Source: Methanobacteriota archaeon
GTDB taxonomy: Archaea; Halobacteriota; Methanosarcinia; Methanosarcinales; Methanosarcinaceae
NCBI GenBank assembly: GCA_030837265.1
Contig: JAUPKV010000588.1
Location: forward strand, 1-5,092
Direction of reading: 5' to 3'
Length of the DNA: 5,092 bases
A model generated the notes under the pieces. It did no database searches and had not been told where the DNA came from. It saw nothing but the letters and a program-made list of their open reading frames with translations. Position 1 is the first letter of the stretch. Each line of letters starts with the position of its first letter. Of this stretch, positions 1-5,092 are shown piece by piece. The position numbers and the translations under genes were made by a program.

Positions 1-1148
1 CGGCCTTCCAACTAATAGGTGCCCCTCTTCTGGGCAGATGGTCTGACATTTACGGGCGTAAGAAAATCCTATTTTTAAGCCAATTAGGGACCCTGCTCTC
101 ATGGATTATCTTTCTTGGAGCCCTTTTCCTTCCGGTCGTAACCCTCTTTAAAGTAGATTCGAAAATCCTGGGAGCTTTTGCCTTTACTCTTCCCCTTGCA
201 GTACTCTTTTTTGCCCGAGCTTTTGACGGACTGACCGGAGGAAACGTGTCCGTAGCCAATGCCTACCTGGCAGACGTTACTGTAGAAAAAGATAGGAACC
301 GGAACTTTGGGAAGATGTCGATTTCCTCAACTCTAGGGTTTATAGTTGGCCCCGCACTTGCCGGAATTTTGAGTGTAACACAGTACGGAGACGCAGCTCC
401 TGTGCTGGGCGCAATAGTAATTTCGCTTATCGGAACCTTACTTATTATATTCTATCTCCCGGAAAACAAAGAGTGTTCTCTTGAAGAACCCACAGCCACT
501 GAGAACATACAGAAATTCTTTGGCTATGAGATAAAGGAATGCAGAACCACGCGTGAAACAAGAAAACCTACCTTCAGGGAGGTTTTGAAACTTCCGAATA
601 TTCCCTATATGCTCGGTCTCTACTTTATAATCTTTCTTGGTTTCAACATCTTCTACACTGCGTTTCCCCTGCATGCAATCGCAGTCCTGAACTGGAACAT
701 TGCACAAATGGGTGTTTACTTTACGGTTCTGAGCGCATTGCTGGTAATCGTGCAGGGTACCGTGCTTCCGAGAGCTTCACAAAGATATTCGGATGCAACC
801 CTTATAATCTTCGGAAGCCTGATGCTTGGTACGAACTTTTTACTGTTGATCCCTGGAAACCTTTTCCTGACCTACCTTTCAACAGGATTTTTCGCACTTG
901 GAGACGGGCTTATGTGGCCTTCCTTTCTCTCTCTTTTATCAAAAATTGCAGGGAGAAAATTTCAGGGTACGGTACAGGGCCTTGCCAGCAGTTTCGGGGG
1001 CCTTGCCAGTATCACAGGACTGATCCTTGGCGGCCTTTTATATGAACTGCTTGCCGGAGCCTCTTTTTTGATTGCAGGCCTGGTAATCTACGCCGCATTT
1101 TTGCTCAACTTTCGGCTCAGGCATTTTGAGGAAGAGATCAAACGCTGA
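1..1148 (+). CDS. MFS exporter, DHA1/TetA-like, 5'-truncated by window edge
   Basis: This is the C-terminal 381 residues of a major facilitator superfamily transporter, an integral membrane protein that moves small solutes by ion-coupled antiport; the substrate cannot be read from sequence. The open frame starts at base 3 with no stop before it, so the true start is upstream; a GTG at 246 lies inside a membrane segment and is not the start. Visible residues 1-10 end transmembrane helix 2. Motif A follows at residues 11-21 (GRWSDIYGRKK). Helix 4 carries RAFDGLTGGN (72-81) and then AYLADV, typical of DHA1 drug-efflux proteins. Helix 5 carries motif C as GFIVGPALAG (112-121). A charged central loop spans about 153-203, and a second six-helix half ends in the basic/acidic tail FEEEIKR. 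About 40-50 N-terminal residues are missing compared with a 12-helix protein of some 420-430 residues. The TGA stop is directly followed by an insertion-sequence end. The family call is firm; drug export is only inferred. Confidence 0.93.
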   Translation, partial: AFQLIGAPLLGRWSDIYGRKKILFLSQLGTLLSWIIFLGALFLPVVTLFKVDSKILGAFAFTLPLAVLFFARAFDGLTGGNVSVANAYLADVTVEKDRNRNFGKMSISSTLGFIVGPALAGILSVTQYGDAAPVLGAIVISLIGTLLIIFYLPENKECSLEEPTATENIQKFFGYEIKECRTTRETRKPTFREVLKLPNIPYMLGLYFIIFLGFNIFYTAFPLHAIAVLNWNIAQMGVYFTVLSALLVIVQGTVLPRASQRYSDATLIIFGSLMLGTNFLLLIPGNLFLTYLSTGFFALGDGLMWPSFLSLLSKIAGRKFQGTVQGLASSFGGLASITGLILGGLLYELLAGASFLIAGLVIYAAFLLNFRLRHFEEEIKR

Positions 1149-1179
1149 TAGGACTTACGCACTTGAAGTACAAAATCAA
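1149..1179 (+). mobile_element. Lone insertion-sequence end (GGACTTACGCA type)
   Basis: TA plus GGACTTACGCACTT and the following bases match the left end of the miniature element at 4338 with a single mismatch over 31 bases (G versus A at 1165), and match its right end in inverted orientation more loosely. No opposite end (TGCGTAAGTCC) occurs between here and the next gene. This is therefore a solo end: the relic of a larger element that lost its other side, or one side of a unit whose other end is at 4456. It begins in the base immediately after the MFS stop codon. The transposase family is not assigned. Confidence 0.75.
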
Positions 1180-1830
1180 TCACATTCGGCGCTGTAACTG
1201 GTTTAGTGTTCTTGCAACGCTTTCTCGTCTTTTTCTAAATATTCCTTTACATCAACTTTGGAATGGAGCCTTAAATGATATTCCAACAGTGCCCCATGAT
1301 GGCACACTGCCACGCGAAAAGTCAACTTCACAAATATACGTAATATTGAATGGTAATAAAAAGAAACTGGAGTCTTCTAATGTGGTTGGTCAAGTTCATA
1401 TTTTATGGTATGGGGCTTTAGCAAAAAGACCATAAGTAAGGGCTGTCAAAAGATGAAAGGTTACAGATGCTGAAAGGAAGCCGATAATCAATTAAGAAGA
1501 GTTTGCCTATCTAATCCTTTAAAAGATGGTAATTGATGTTGTTTTTCCAGGCTGACCTGCTACGAAAAATCTTTAGATGCCCATAATTGTTAATGATCCC
1601 GAAACTTCCGAATATTATGTTTACTTAGGACTATTGATGAGGAATATAAGTTAGCGACATTTATTAAATGTTAATTATACATGTGACTATATACTCAGGA
1701 CAAATCTGTAATAGAGTACTGATATGGGTCCTTGTGAAGCTCTCAGTTATATTTTTGGATGCATTTGTGTTTTTGTGGTGTTAGAGTCACAAGTGTAAAT
1801 ATTTCTATCTAAACTTAAATACCAAAAGAT
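1180..1830. other. Gene-free stretch with possible insertion-sequence debris
   Basis: I see no supportable gene here. Plus frame 1163-1435 is open but starts inside the insertion-sequence end, has no ribosome site and has an unconvincing composition. On the minus strand, the frame that ends at the stop at 1203-1205 is open from about 1376. Its last part reads LEYHLRLHSKVDVKEYLEK followed by DEKALQEH, a protein-like charged stretch without a start codon; it could be the tail of the transposase whose element end lies at 1149, but I do not recognise it. A 25-codon frame at 1577-1651 has no ribosome site. From about 1640 onward the sequence is strongly AT-rich with no coding signal. Confidence 0.5.
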
Positions 1831-1837
1831 GAACGCA

Positions 1838-1851
1838 TTTGTATATACAAA
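1838..1851 (+). promoter_or_regulatory. TATA-like palindrome, probable promoter of the 608-residue gene
   Basis: TTTGTATATACAAA is a perfect 14-base palindrome 67 bases before the TTG start. Archaeal TATA boxes sit about 25 bases before the transcription start, which would put the start near 1870 and give a leader of roughly 45-50 bases. A second AT-rich candidate, ACTTAAATA, lies at about 1812-1820. The symmetry could also be a binding site for a dimeric repressor overlapping the TATA box. No experimental signal supports the choice. Confidence 0.4.
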
Positions 1852-1903
1852 ATTCAAAAAGAAAATTATGAGTTTTAGGATGAGCTCAAGAATTGTTATT
1901 TTC

Positions 1904-1912
1904 GGGGGAGTG
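1904..1912 (+). promoter_or_regulatory. Ribosome binding site supporting a TTG start
   Basis: GGGGGAGTG resembles the archaeal Shine-Dalgarno GGAGGTGA with one base missing and ends five bases before TTG at 1918. No ATG or GTG in the same frame near this position has a comparable site, so it decides in favour of TTG. Confidence 0.6.
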
Positions 1913-1917
1913 TAATT

Positions 1918-3744
1918 TTGACTTTTACTAATAATTCTGATTTTTACATTGCAATTCATGAAAATGGAATAAACCGAATAATAAACCGTGCCATGCTGTA
2001 TGTGCCTTCAACTTTCAATTTTGGATCGAGTTATACCAGTGCATATCCACAGATGGCGTGCAACACCGTCAACGCAGACCCAAGTGTAACAGCCAGTGGT
2101 GACCCGCTCATATCCGTCATATATCCTCAGTTTCCGTCAAACTTTAAAATCCCGCTGATGAATACATTTGCGACTATTTATTTGCAACAACCCTATTTTA
2201 TCGCTCAGCTTTCGGAGCTGCAGGTTGACTTTAATCCTGGAAACGTTATTACTTTGCCAGAAACTCTTCCCTCACTTCCAAGCCAGCAACTTGCTTTGCA
2301 TGCCAGAGTCTCCATAGGCCTCTCCTGCCCACCCAGAGAGGAAGGAAAGCTAGATTGTTTTTCTCTGGATCTGTTTGCTGAACTCGCGCTTAAAAATTCC
2401 TCTACAGCGCAGTTTCTGAACATGCACCTTACTGCTTTGGATGTAGTGGGAATCGAGCCCCCTGGGTTGAGAGATATCCTGGATTGCTATCTGATTTATA
2501 TCGTAAACCGGGCATTGAGCTTTGGAAGTAATCTGGCAAACAGCTTTGTCTCAACTCCTCGAGCTATACCAAACATGTACGGCATCGTGAACATTCAGAT
2601 GTCTCCGGTGGCTATTCCAAATAATCCCGCGGTTGAAGATCATCAGCTGAAACTCTTTATGAATTTTATCAACCTTAAGCTCAATGAGATCATAGGACCC
2701 TCTGGCTCAAGTTCGCTTGGGTCAAACTTAGCACCTGCAACTTCTCATTCAGCTCGCAATCGGCAAGAGACTGGACCAGGTGATTTAACACTTGCAATTT
2801 CGCAAGCAACATTTAGCAAAATTCTGAGTGCCATGCTAAACGGAGGAATCACACTTGATCTCGAACATAGCCGGTATGGGAATTCTCCTCTTTACATCGA
2901 CTACCAGGTAAGTGCTTCCTTAAGGAATGGCACTATAAGCTTGAAAAATGATGGTAAAATTCAAATTATAGACTTACTGGTATCATGGGATAGACTCAAG
3001 TTTACGATAAATATCGACTTGCCTAAGATCTCAATCCCGGGCTTCAAAATCCCTGCCGTAGTTATCCCGGGTCAAGAAATCCAAATCCCTCTTGACGGAA
3101 AAATAAAGACTCCTGATATAATACTCACTCCTGAGATGGATTTCCCGGGGATTGAGCTCTTCGGAAACAACCCGGATATAAGCATTCCAATAGATCTAAG
3201 CGGTGATTTTGTCAGTCAAGTCAGTTTGGGGCTGGAGCCTGCCGTATTTTATGGGACTGGTGACCCAAGAATTCCTAACTGCCCGAACAGATGGCAGCTT
3301 TACGTTATCCCTCAACTTCCGATATTTACTTTACCTGTAGAACTTAGTGCGAGTCTCACCTCTAAAATCGAAGGCGAGATAGATTTGTTTTTCAAAAATA
3401 TATCATTTGGGCTGCCTGACATAATGATACAGAAAACAAAAGATGCTCTCAGCAATCTACTACCGGCTTCAACGAAGTTAATCCTTAGTGACCCTGCGAA
3501 GTTCGTAGAGTCGATTATAGACATGATAGAAAATGATCTTGGAATCACTAGTCAGCTTGACAAATTTCTGTACGATTATCTTGCGAATCAGGCTCCTATA
3601 TTCGAGCTGCAAGATCCGTATTATGTCTCGGTGGCTGATCCGAAAACACACCGTCCAGCTAACAACATCCCAATACCGATAACATACCTTAGGGTTAGCG
3701 TCAATTCGAGCGAGATGATCTTGGAGGGAGATATAGGACCATAA
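1918..3744 (+). CDS. Uncharacterised 608-residue protein, putative two-module TULIP-type lipid-binding protein
   Basis: The gene is intact and starts with TTG behind GGGGGAGTG. I recognise no named family by direct similarity. There is no signal peptide, no membrane helix and no enzyme motif. The protein appears duplicated: SDFYIAIHENGINRIINRAM (7-26) and GDLTLAISQATFSKILSAML (288-307) share a strand-then-amphipathic-helix opening, with D8/D289, A12/A293, I13/I294 and I21/I302 at identical spacing. Between them lies a Ser/Gly/Pro linker (about 260-288). The second half is proline-rich and beta-rich (IPGFKIPAVVIPGQEIQIPL, 373-392) and ends in a strand pair around LRVSVNSSEMILEGDIG (591-607). 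Such helix-plus-long-strand halves, with few charged sites and scattered cysteines (48, 137, 147, 190, 455), are what I would expect of the TULIP fold (BPI/LBP, SMP, clostridial P47), which holds lipids in a tubular groove. That fold call is inference. Gene flanks are insertion-sequence debris, not an operon. A long beta-rich surface or phage-like structural protein is the main alternative. Confidence 0.85.
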   Translation: MTFTNNSDFYIAIHENGINRIINRAMLYVPSTFNFGSSYTSAYPQMACNTVNADPSVTASGDPLISVIYPQFPSNFKIPLMNTFATIYLQQPYFIAQLSELQVDFNPGNVITLPETLPSLPSQQLALHARVSIGLSCPPREEGKLDCFSLDLFAELALKNSSTAQFLNMHLTALDVVGIEPPGLRDILDCYLIYIVNRALSFGSNLANSFVSTPRAIPNMYGIVNIQMSPVAIPNNPAVEDHQLKLFMNFINLKLNEIIGPSGSSSLGSNLAPATSHSARNRQETGPGDLTLAISQATFSKILSAMLNGGITLDLEHSRYGNSPLYIDYQVSASLRNGTISLKNDGKIQIIDLLVSWDRLKFTINIDLPKISIPGFKIPAVVIPGQEIQIPLDGKIKTPDIILTPEMDFPGIELFGNNPDISIPIDLSGDFVSQVSLGLEPAVFYGTGDPRIPNCPNRWQLYVIPQLPIFTLPVELSASLTSKIEGEIDLFFKNISFGLPDIMIQKTKDALSNLLPASTKLILSDPAKFVESIIDMIENDLGITSQLDKFLYDYLANQAPIFELQDPYYVSVADPKTHRPANNIPIPITYLRVSVNSSEMILEGDIGP

Positions 3745-3790
3745 TTTTATCATTAGCTTGGAATTCATGCTACTCTCTAAGTCAGGAACT

Positions 3791-4256
3791 ATCTCTATTA
3801 AGTTTCCATATTCTAAGCGCATATGCCTAGTGTCGCGTCAATCCTCAAAGATTTAATGATTCTGAATAATTGCAATCGATTTTATACGACATTTTGCTGT
3901 TGACTCGGCACTAGTTCCGCTAATATGTTCTGTCAAGAGAATGGATTTTTGAAATTAGAGCCTCATTTCTCCTTGCCTGATACCTTTCTACTCCACAAAA
4001 CTGTTTTATTCCTCTATGATATTCCTCACTCTTCCAGGTTTTCTTTGCTAACTCTTTTCTTTTTTCCTCCTGTAAATAACCAATGCCATCCTTTTTTCCT
4101 GATTTCTTTGAGATTCTTCATGCTGGAATACCAGGTTTCAAACAGAACAAATTCAGGCCTAAAAACATGTTCTTCTGCCTTATTCAACATATCAATGAAG
4201 TGATCATTTTTTGTTTTTCCGTCAGTGAGCCTATCCCAAAACCAATTTTTATTCCT
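3791..4256 (-). pseudogene. Decayed DDE transposase, IS701-like
   Basis: Three minus-strand frames together spell pieces of one transposase. Frame 1 (4256 to 4026) reads DGKTKNDHF (from 4223), then FVLFETWYSSMKNLKEIRKK and GWHWL, and stops at TGA 4028-4026. Frame 2 reads WKSEEYHRGIKQFCGVERYQ (from 4036) and stops at TAG 3922-3920. Frame 3 reads LTEHISGT up to the CTAG at 3914 and resumes beyond the inserted miniature element as RHMRLEYGNLIEI. In relatives that I recall, DGKTKNDHF, FDSWYSS, GWHWLT and EEYHRGLKQ are separated as in an intact protein of roughly 350-400 residues; here the part between GWHWL and WKSEEYHRG is mostly deleted and the N-terminal part with the first catalytic Asp is absent. 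The usual Asp of FDSWYSS is Glu (codon 4139-4137); the Glu of EEYHRG remains. It cannot make a working enzyme. The IS701 label rests on these remembered motifs; a more general IS4-like DDE group is the alternative. A scrap LKEYIELLIKKVF near 4270-4310 may be further upstream remnant. Confidence 0.75.
3827..3914. mobile_element. 80-bp miniature inverted-repeat element with CTAG direct repeats
   Basis: CTAG at 3827-3830 and again at 3911-3914 flank an 80-base insert. The insert starts TGTCGCGTCAA and ends TTGACTCGGCA, so its ends are inverted repeats of 11 bases with two mismatches. IS701-family elements are known, as I recall, to duplicate a 4-base YTAR target; CTAG fits. The element sits inside the transposase wreck. 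Taking it out together with one CTAG joins EHISGT to RHMRLEYG in a single minus-strand frame that resembles the C-terminal part of such transposases. It has no coding capacity and would need a transposase supplied elsewhere. Confidence 0.65.
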
Positions 4257-4337
4257 TTATTTGGAAGAGTTTTAGAATACTTTCTTGATCAGAAGCTCAA
4301 TATACTCTTTCAAAATCGAGAGTTAGATTAATATATT

Positions 4338-4456
4338 TAGGACTTACGCACTTAAAGTACAAAATCAACTGCAGTAGGCTTACAACTTTCTGAAATTCAA
4401 ATTCTAAATCTGATGGTTACTGCGCTTGATTTTGAATCTGAAGTGCGTAAGTCCTA
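4338..4456. mobile_element. 115-bp miniature inverted-repeat element, GGACTTACGCA ends, TA flanks
   Basis: The left arm 4338-4379 and the reverse complement of the right arm 4415-4456 agree at 34 of 42 positions, including 16 consecutive bases at the outside (TAGGACTTACGCACTT), then CAAAATCAA and GCAGTA further in. A 35-base centre separates the arms and there is no gene. TA stands directly outside GGACTTACGCA on both sides, consistent with a duplicated TA target, or with TA being part of the ends. The left arm is nearly identical to the lone end at 1149. Single-stranded, the element would fold into a long hairpin. It abuts the upstream side of the transposase wreck, but its ends are unlike those of the CTAG element, so the two belong to different families. 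Confidence 0.82.
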
Positions 4457-4491
4457 ACCTGTATACAAGGCAAGTGGGGAGCCACAATGCT

Positions 4492-4536
4492 AAAAGCAAG
4501 TGATATAGGAAAAAATTCGATTTTCTCCCTGCTTTT
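4492..4536. other. Nested imperfect hairpin
   Basis: AAAAGCA (4492-4498) pairs with TGCTTTT (4530-4536), and inside it GGAAAA (4508-4513) can pair with TTTTC (4521-4525) across AATTCGA. The outer right arm ends in five T residues, so the structure could terminate transcription on the plus strand, or by symmetry on the minus strand. No gene points into it from the left, since only mobile-element debris lies there. Its role is unknown. Confidence 0.35.
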
Positions 4537-4934
4537 TAACCTTAGAATGATTTTATAATTATATTGATTGAATCATGAATAATATACCGTGATTAATTAT
4601 TTCATTGCTATGAGAACTTTCTTTCAGAGTAGAGTTGATTGACGTTGTCTATTGATGTTTTGTTAGTCTGTAATCAACGTTCCTACTTTCTCGTTTTTCT
4701 ATCATTCTTCATGCTATGCTTTTCTGAACTCCAATATCCTATATCATATAGGAATACTCAACCTTTGACCGATTACCGCATTATTCAGCAGCAAAAAAAT
4801 ACTTAGAAACATATAGGCACTTTTTTGATGTCTCCTGATAACGGAAAAAACTCGTAGTTTCTTTTTTTATAATAATCAAAAAGCTACAAATATAACTATC
4901 TTCTTTTTTGTAGGAAGCCAAATCTAGATATACA

Positions 4935-4942
4935 TTTAAAAG
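4935..4942 (+). promoter_or_regulatory. Possible TATA box for the gene starting at 5014
   Basis: TTTAAAAG is a TATA-like octamer 79 bases before the TTG start and would place transcription initiation near 4965-4970. The region is so AT-rich that the match is weak evidence; ACAAATATAAC near 4886 is an alternative. Confidence 0.25.
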
Positions 4943-5002
4943 TAAAGAGAAGTAGATTAATCAAGTTCACTAACATGTAAAACAATCAAAGTTATGTGAG
5001 CA

Positions 5003-5010
5003 AGGTGGTC
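5003..5010 (+). promoter_or_regulatory. Ribosome binding site for the TTG at 5014
   Basis: AGGTGGTC matches AGGTGATC, the complement of the archaeal 16S rRNA 3' end, at seven of eight bases and ends three bases before TTG. It favours TTG 5014 over the in-frame GTG at 4996, which has no such site. The GTG at 5005 lies within the ribosome site itself. Confidence 0.55.
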
Positions 5011-5013
5011 TCA

Positions 5014-5092
5014 TTGAATATAGGAGATTCAGATTTATATGTGCTAAACGAGTTAACAGGTGACGTAGCTGTTGTTAATAGTAAGGAAAAAA
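5014..5092 (+). CDS. Start of an unidentified gene, possibly a beta-propeller (YVTN-like) protein, cut by window edge
   Basis: The frame opens at TTG 5014 behind a good ribosome site and stays open for 26 codons to the window end; the preceding in-frame stop is TAA at 4978-4980. The visible protein starts MNIGDSDLYVLNELTGDVAV. The pattern LYVLN, five residues, then VAVVN resembles one blade of YVTN/NHL-type beta-propeller repeats (YVaN...sgtVsViD), which are common in Methanosarcina surface and redox-related proteins. That is a judgement from one blade only. No signal peptide is visible, unlike exported propeller proteins. It shares with the 608-residue gene a TTG start and an SD(F/L)Y sequence near the N-terminus, which may be chance. 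Confidence 0.5.
   Translation, partial: MNIGDSDLYVLNELTGDVAVVNSKEK

Larger units (their letters stand above)
4458..5000. other. Gene-free AT-rich stretch with small inverted repeats
   Basis: I see no supportable gene. Several inverted repeats are present. The 17-base TCCTATATCATATAGGA at 4737-4753 is perfect around a central C. GTTGATT near 4635 pairs with AATCAAC near 4672. AAACT-CGT-AGTTT at 4848-4860 is followed by seven T residues at 4862-4868 and could act as a weak terminator. A 23-codon frame from ATG 4487 to TAA 4558 follows the purine-rich GGGGAG but overlaps a hairpin and resembles nothing I know. The sequence looks like an upstream regulatory or decayed spacer for the gene starting at 5014. 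Confidence 0.5.

Noticed and set aside
246..248. GTG as the start of the MFS protein
   Set aside because: The frame is open to the left window edge and the upstream residues contain MFS motif A and helices 3-4, so this is an internal valine.
1163..1435. Plus-strand 90-codon open frame
   Set aside because: It begins within the insertion-sequence end, has no ribosome site, and its product shows no recognisable motif; the minus strand looks more protein-like over part of it.
1623..1634. TTAGGACT-like sequence as a second insertion-sequence end
   Set aside because: Only the outer TTAGGACT matches and the diagnostic TACGCA is absent, so it does not pair with the end at 1149.
1577..1651. 25-codon frame starting MPIIVNDPETSEYY
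   Set aside because: No ribosome site and too short to distinguish from chance, although its composition is protein-like.
3478..3822. Minus-strand 114-codon open frame starting MRLEYGNLIEI
   Set aside because: Most of it is antisense to the 608-residue gene. Only its first residues are meaningful, as the C-terminal scrap of the decayed transposase.
3925..4331. Two overlapping plus-strand open frames rich in Phe, Leu and Ser
   Set aside because: They are antisense to the transposase wreck, whose motifs DGKTKNDHF and EEYHRG on the minus strand explain the open frames.
4487..4558. 23-codon frame with GGGGAG before ATG
   Set aside because: It is very short, unlike anything known to me, and coincides with the nested hairpin; not enough to call a gene.
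1..5092. CRISPR array, tRNA or rRNA genes
   Set aside because: No regularly spaced repeats and no cloverleaf or ribosomal RNA sequence were recognised on either strand by reading.

Overview
The window looks like accessory chromosome of a mesophilic methanogenic archaeon, most likely Methanosarcina or a close relative. I infer this from AT-rich and long gene-poor spacers, two genes that appear to start with TTG behind purine-rich ribosome sites, TATA-like promoter sequences without bacterial -35/-10 pairs, and many decayed insertion-sequence pieces. No marker gene is present, so the taxon is an inference from style, not a proof.

Layout, left to right. Bases 1-1148 hold the 3' part of a major facilitator superfamily (MFS) exporter of the DHA1/TetA type; its first membrane segment lies outside the window. 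One base after its stop codon lies a lone insertion-sequence end (1149-1179, core GGACTTACGCA). Bases 1180-1830 are gene-free, with scraps of possible dead coding sequence. A TATA-like palindrome (1838-1851) and a ribosome site (1904-1912) lead into an intact 608-residue gene (1918-3744). This protein has no recognisable enzyme motif. It has two similarly opening halves joined by a Ser/Gly linker, and I read it tentatively as a two-module TULIP (BPI/LBP/P47-like) lipid-binding protein without a signal peptide.

Bases 3745-4457 are a graveyard of mobile DNA. On the minus strand lies the wreck of a DDE transposase (IS701-like), with frameshifts, a large internal deletion and an Asp-to-Glu change at a probable catalytic site. 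An 80-bp miniature element flanked by CTAG direct repeats is inserted in the wreck, and removing it in silico rejoins a transposase-like reading frame. Next to the wreck is a second, unrelated miniature element of about 115 bp (4338-4456) with 42-base imperfect terminal inverted repeats. Its ends match the lone end at 1149. Bases 4458-5000 are gene-free, AT-rich and rich in small inverted repeats. At 5014 a new gene probably starts with TTG and runs off the window; its 26 visible residues resemble a YVTN-type beta-propeller blade.

The complete genes do not form an obvious operon. The most notable points are the 608-residue protein, its position between inverted copies of the same insertion-sequence end (1149 and 4456), and the nested insertions downstream.
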